A stretch of DNA of 64,000 bases from Epiperipatus broadwayi. Taxonomy: Eukaryota > Onychophora > Udeonychophora > Euonychophora > Peripatidae. The notes under the pieces are model-generated. The model did not search any database and was not told where the DNA came from. It was given only the letters and a program-made list of their open reading frames with translations. The stretch is from positions 830,501 to 894,500 of the forward strand of contig JAQFVV010000072.1 of NCBI GenBank assembly GCA_028023455.1. The letters run 5' to 3'. Shown here piece after piece: positions 59,806 through 64,000 of the stretch; positions within the stretch are counted from its first letter, which is position 1, and the number at the start of each line of letters is the position of its first letter. A program made the translations under genes and the position numbers.

Positions 59806-62322
59806 AGCATGGTAATTCTGCCACTTTAAATCGCTCTTCAAATATTATCTTAACTGATATTAATGTAGGTTTTTAAAACAAATAAATCTATGGCCTAGCA
59901 CTTATTGATTTATTAATTTAAAAAAAAAATCTGAAAAGATATTTTCGATTCAATCAGAAATCATCAAAGATTTTACTTCTTTTATCCTCACACCCCCCCC
60001 CCCCAAAAAAAAAATCCCAACCTCCAAGGTTTTGATGATTTTGGTTCTTTGTAATCTGATTTCCGCAGCATTTGCAAAATTACTTTGAGAAAATATTTGG
60101 AATAAAAAAAAATGATTTTTTGCTAGTTTCTTAAATATTTCTGATTACTTTTTACACAATTGTTTAAAACAAAACAAAAAAATATATGTATATATTTTGA
60201 TTTTATTCTTATATGTTTTATTTTTAAAAAATACAACTCAAGAAGTTTGACTATAATGTAAACAAAGCAAATTACTGCATACAATGATTATGGCTATGTG
60301 AAAATGATTGTGTAACATTATTACTTGTCAAAATCGACACTGCTGGAATCTTTTAAGATATGTAAAAATTATAAAATGATTTTAAGATTTTAAAACAGAA
60401 TTGGATAGATGTATCAGATTAATATTTATTTGTTCATGTTTTAAACATAAATTTAAAATAAAAAAGATTTTGTTCATTTTCTAAACAATGTTTTCCTTCA
60501 GATCATTGAATGATGTTTTATGTCCTTTGTTCTTATTACAAATCATTTTTTCAATATTCATCAAATATAATTTTTTTAAAATATTTTTTGTTTGCAAAAT
60601 TAAATTTAAAAAAATTCAAGTCAGCATATGAAAGAGTCAAGTCATTTTGAAAACTGCATCTTCAACAAAAACATTAAAAAAAAAAGGTGTTTTCAGTAAA
60701 GAACAATTATACTTTTTACAAAAATAAAGTTAATTTTTCTTTTCAATAAAAGTATTAAAGAATAACTTTTTTGAATGATAGCGTAGTGAAATAATTTATA
60801 AAGTGATCATTATTAGTAATCTTTTTTCTATTACCAGAATTTCATGCCCTAAAATTAATATATTTGAATTTGCTAACACATAAAAAGATGGAAAGGTTTC
60901 TCCAATTATTAGAATATTGTTCAAAACTTTATTATTAACTGAATAACCATTGTTTCATTTAAAATATAAGTGTACTAGAAGTAATTTTTGGCATAAAAAT
61001 TTGGCAAACTAAAGGTGCCATTGCTAGGTACAATCTTTTTCATTTTGATTATACTTATTTTATAGTGAAATCTATATAGATTTTTGTATCTCATCTAACA
61101 ATTCTTCAAAGTTTTTATATTTTTTGTTTGTTTTTCTCCTGTTTTATTTATTTTTTCTTAGTGTTATTACTATCTATTATTAGGTAACAGCAATATAAAG
61201 ATGCTATCAACAAATGTACTTTCATACTACAGAGGAAAAATAAAATCATAACAGATTCCTGTGGAATATGTTGAAAATTTTACAAATAAGCAGAATTCCT
61301 TTCATACGACCACCAAGAATTGATACTAATTTGATGGCAATTAATTATACATAATAATTGCATTTAAAAAATTCTAATCTAATAAAAAAAAAATTGCTTA
61401 ATAAAATAATACATTTGTATATTCAAGACAGTTTTAGAATTCATTAAACTAATTTCATGTATAACTGTTTTACTTAGTACAACACTAATATTTTTGGCAA
61501 GCATTCTAACATTGATGTACATATATATTGCTTCTTCATAATACATTATTCCTAAATAAATTATATTTTATAACTTTAAATATTTCAAAATATAGTAGTA
61601 TTAATATTGTGTAATTACAATATCCTTTGATTTAAACTTAGAATTCTTATGTGTTTGCTTATTTTAACAAATGAATCATCAAGAACATCTATAGTTATAA
61701 CTAGAATAATGCTTAATGTCCTATGGGTAGTTAGTTTATTATATATTTCAGATTCATCAATATATATATATTTTCTTGGTGTTAAAATTACCATTATATA
61801 TTATATCAGATCTATATTGTCCAGTCAGAGGTCTGATCCAGTCAAAATGTCCATATAATACTAATTTTAACAGAAAGAAAATATATACATGGAAATATCC
61901 AAATTATATGTTCATATATTTTACCTGTCAAAATCTTCACTTTAATATGTGTACATTTCATTTTACAAGAGCCTCTCCATCAATCTTTAGGTATGTGCTG
62001 AGAAATAATTATGAATAAGTTTAAAACATTCAAAAGATAGCAGGTTTTGACTTTTATAAATTATCACTTCCTAATTTGCAAGGTATAGACCATGAAGTTA
62101 ATTCCAAGTGGAAAAATGTTTTCTATCACACAATTCAAATCTTAATTTAACTAATAGAAAAACATGAATTATTGCATAATCTGTAATAGATATTAATGTC
62201 AGAGTGATACATGGATATTAATGATATTATCTAAGCGTAAAATAAACTTAGCTATTTATAGGCTTACAACAAATACAAATACTAAAATATAGATGCTAAT
62301 ATTATTTTATCTATTATATAGC

Positions 62323-62880
62323 AAACCTTAGTAATCAGTGAATGCAAAAAGGTTTGTGCATAAAATCCCTTTCTGAGACCTACTCATATAATATCTCCAG
62401 ATTAGTTTCTAGCTTATGGCTTTCATCAGTGAGGAGTCTTGGATTTAAAAGCACTGCACTGAGATCTTAATGCAACCCTCCAGCAGCCATCTTTTATCTA
62501 TTTAGTTAATTATAAAGCTAAAAACCCAAGAAGAAAATACAATGTTTTCAATCCCAAGCTCATTCACTTATATAGTCATACAAATCTGAACCCAATTCAG
62601 CAACTATATATTTTGGCATCTTTGGTTTTTAAAAAAACACATCTATGTGACTATACAAGTGAGATTTATAGTTAACCAAATAGGTAAAAGGTGGCTGCAG
62701 GAAAATTGCATTACATCCTAAAATCTCAGTGCAATGCTCCCAAATCCAAGGCTCCTCACTGATGAAAGCCATAAGCTAGAAACTAGTCTGGGGATATGGA
62801 ATGAATAGGCACTAGATAGGAATTTTGTGCACAAACCTTGCATCCATTGATTACTAAGGCTTGCACTTGATGGCACTGAA
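62323..62880 (+). repeat. HP1 hairpin copy beside a LINE relic
   Basis: The left arm (62325-62495: GTAATCAGTGAATGCAAAAA, CTTATGGCTTTCATCAGTGA, GGAGTCTTGGATTT, CAACCCTCCAGCAGCCA) is mirrored by 62690-62875 (AGGTGGCTGCAGG, CCAAGGCTCCTCACTGATGA, AAGCCATAAGC, CATCCATTGATTAC) around a ~190-bp loop. The reverse transcriptase relic begins about 10 bases after its right end. Confidence 0.75.
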
Positions 62881-64000
62881 TTAAGGCAAGGATATCCTAA
62901 GTCACCTATTTTGTTTTTTGTTATATTTGAAAGAAATGGAGAGGGCAATAGAAAGATCAGGAAGAGGGATAGAGATACCATTAATAGGTGGCATAGGAGT
63001 ATATACATTGTAAGATATTTTATGTGTTGACGATATCTTCTTGTGCACAAAAAGTAGGGAAGATATGGAAGTTATGCTGAAGACATGCACAACCGCAGAT
63101 AAAGAGACGGAGATTAAATTCAGTGAAGAAAAATCAAAAGTAATGATGATAAATGCTGGGGGAAAAAAAAAAATTTTTATTGGAGGATATAAAGTTAAAT
63201 GTGGTGAATAGGTATAACTATTTGAGAATTGTCTTAAGTGATCAGAGAAATTGCTTGGATGAATGGGAGAAAAAAATTGATAAATGAAGCAAAGAAAAGA
63301 AAGAGACTGATACAGAAATTAAAAGTGTTTTTATATAATAAATATGATGTAACTAGAATTATATAAAAGGGAGTGGCAATAACAGGATTAACTTATAGTA
63401 ACAATGCATTGTGTTAGTAAAGGGGTTTTATATTACTAAGGAAAAGTACAAAGAGAAATAGGAAGACATGCATTAGATGCAGATGTATGGATGACAAAGG
63501 AGGCAACAAGAAATGGGATGGTCAAGTTTTTATATGAGAGATGCAAAAAGAAAAAGAAAAATGTTCAGTAGATTGCAATTTATGGATAATAAAAGAATAG
63601 CCAAAATAATATTTAATTGAGTTATGAGTAAAGGATAGGCAACAAGATGGGTGAGAAAGGTAGTACAACATGCAGAAGATTTAGATAAAGACTTTATGTC
63701 ACTATACTTATATAAAAGGTGGGTTAGGAGAATTGTTGAGTGTTATAGTGGCAAGGAATGGATAGAAAAATAGAAGCATTAATAAAAAACGGAGTTGGAG
63801 AGATGAAAAACTAGTACAGAGAGTAAAAAAGTGTTTAAATATATAGAAATAAACAGAATATTGAGTGCGAGTTAATTTATGATATAGCAAGGAAAGTAGT
63901 TTACTGTTTAAGGCTCAAACAGGATCATTAGCAACAAGGGAATATACTCATAAATGGAAAAAGATGGGTGATTTAGTCTGCAAGTTATATAAGGAAGACA
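62877..64000 (+). pseudogene. Non-LTR reverse transcriptase relic, runs off right edge
   Basis: Frames: LRQGYPKSPILFFVI then, after a shift, LKEMERAIERSGRGIEIPLI GG, CVDDIFLCTKSREDMEVMLK, TCTTADKETEIKFSEEKSKV MMINAG. QGxPxSP, the Y-A-D-D motif (here C-V-D-D) and KFSxEKSKVM are the reverse transcriptase blocks 4 to 6. Later frames (ARRWVRKVVQHAEDLDKDF-like at 63.65 kb) continue toward the C-terminus. Many stops. Different family from the RTE copies. Confidence 0.75.

Larger units (their letters stand above)
47897..64000. other. 5' flank of the USP gene: mostly repeats and AT-rich DNA
   Basis: No second protein-coding gene recognised. The region may contain USP 5' untranslated exons and a promoter. 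48.0-49.4, 50.0-50.7, 52.5-53.0, 53.4-54.4, 57.7-59.7 and 59.8-62.0 kb show only AT-rich sequence with no coding or structured signal I can support. Confidence 0.5.

Noticed and set aside
1-64000. CRISPR array, bacterial operon or prophage
   Set aside because: No short regularly spaced repeats and no dense gene runs; splice sites, large introns and animal transposons show a eukaryotic chromosome.

Overview
This window is AT-rich animal DNA (roughly three quarters A+T by eye). It has spliced genes, simple-sequence repeats and a dense load of old transposable elements. Relics of mariner, SCAND3/ZBED5-like hAT, ISXO2/Merlin-like and RTE-type elements are common in arthropods, so I read it as an arthropod with large introns. 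The species cannot be named from the sequence.

One protein-coding gene is clear. It lies on the minus strand and fills the left three quarters of the window. Eight exons can be spliced by eye between 47896 and 1595. All introns are GT-AG and every exon phase matches the next. They give 738 codons of a ubiquitin-specific protease of the USP4/11/15/32 type: Cys box (catalytic Cys about residue 70), an HDCQEF box, a serine/asparagine-rich insertion of about 320 residues, a CxxC zinc-ribbon half, the ubiquitin-like insert, and an eight-cysteine RING-like finger split across two exons. The reading continues off the left edge, so the second CxxC of the ribbon and the catalytic His and Asp boxes are not seen. 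The predicted start has an in-frame stop just upstream and leaves no room for the N-terminal DUSP-UBL unit of vertebrate USP4/15.

Layout by plus coordinate: 1-1594 intron or beyond; exon H 1595-1713; intron 7 with a hAT MITE and a mariner relic; exon G 6930-7235; intron 6 with LINE relics; exon F 11935-12107; intron 5 with a 547-bp hairpin repeat; exon E 14810-14903; the 14.7-kb intron 4 with RTE, hAT and ISXO2-like relics; exon D 29601-30704; intron 3; exon C 36102-36364; a 110-bp intron; exon B 36475-36546; the 11.3-kb intron 1 with RTE copies and a nested hAT with a perfect 8-bp target duplication; exon A 47812-47896. From 47897 to 64000 is 5' flank or untranslated exons: a more GC-rich stretch at 51.3-53.3 kb, a TA-flanked terminal-inverted-repeat element, more hairpin repeats and a LINE relic running off the right edge.

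The most unusual non-genic feature is a family of partly palindromic repeats. They end in a shared tail containing TCAYGTGATG, and several copies have 13-17 bp target duplications. That combination suggests retroposition of hairpin-forming elements, not cut-and-paste MITEs.
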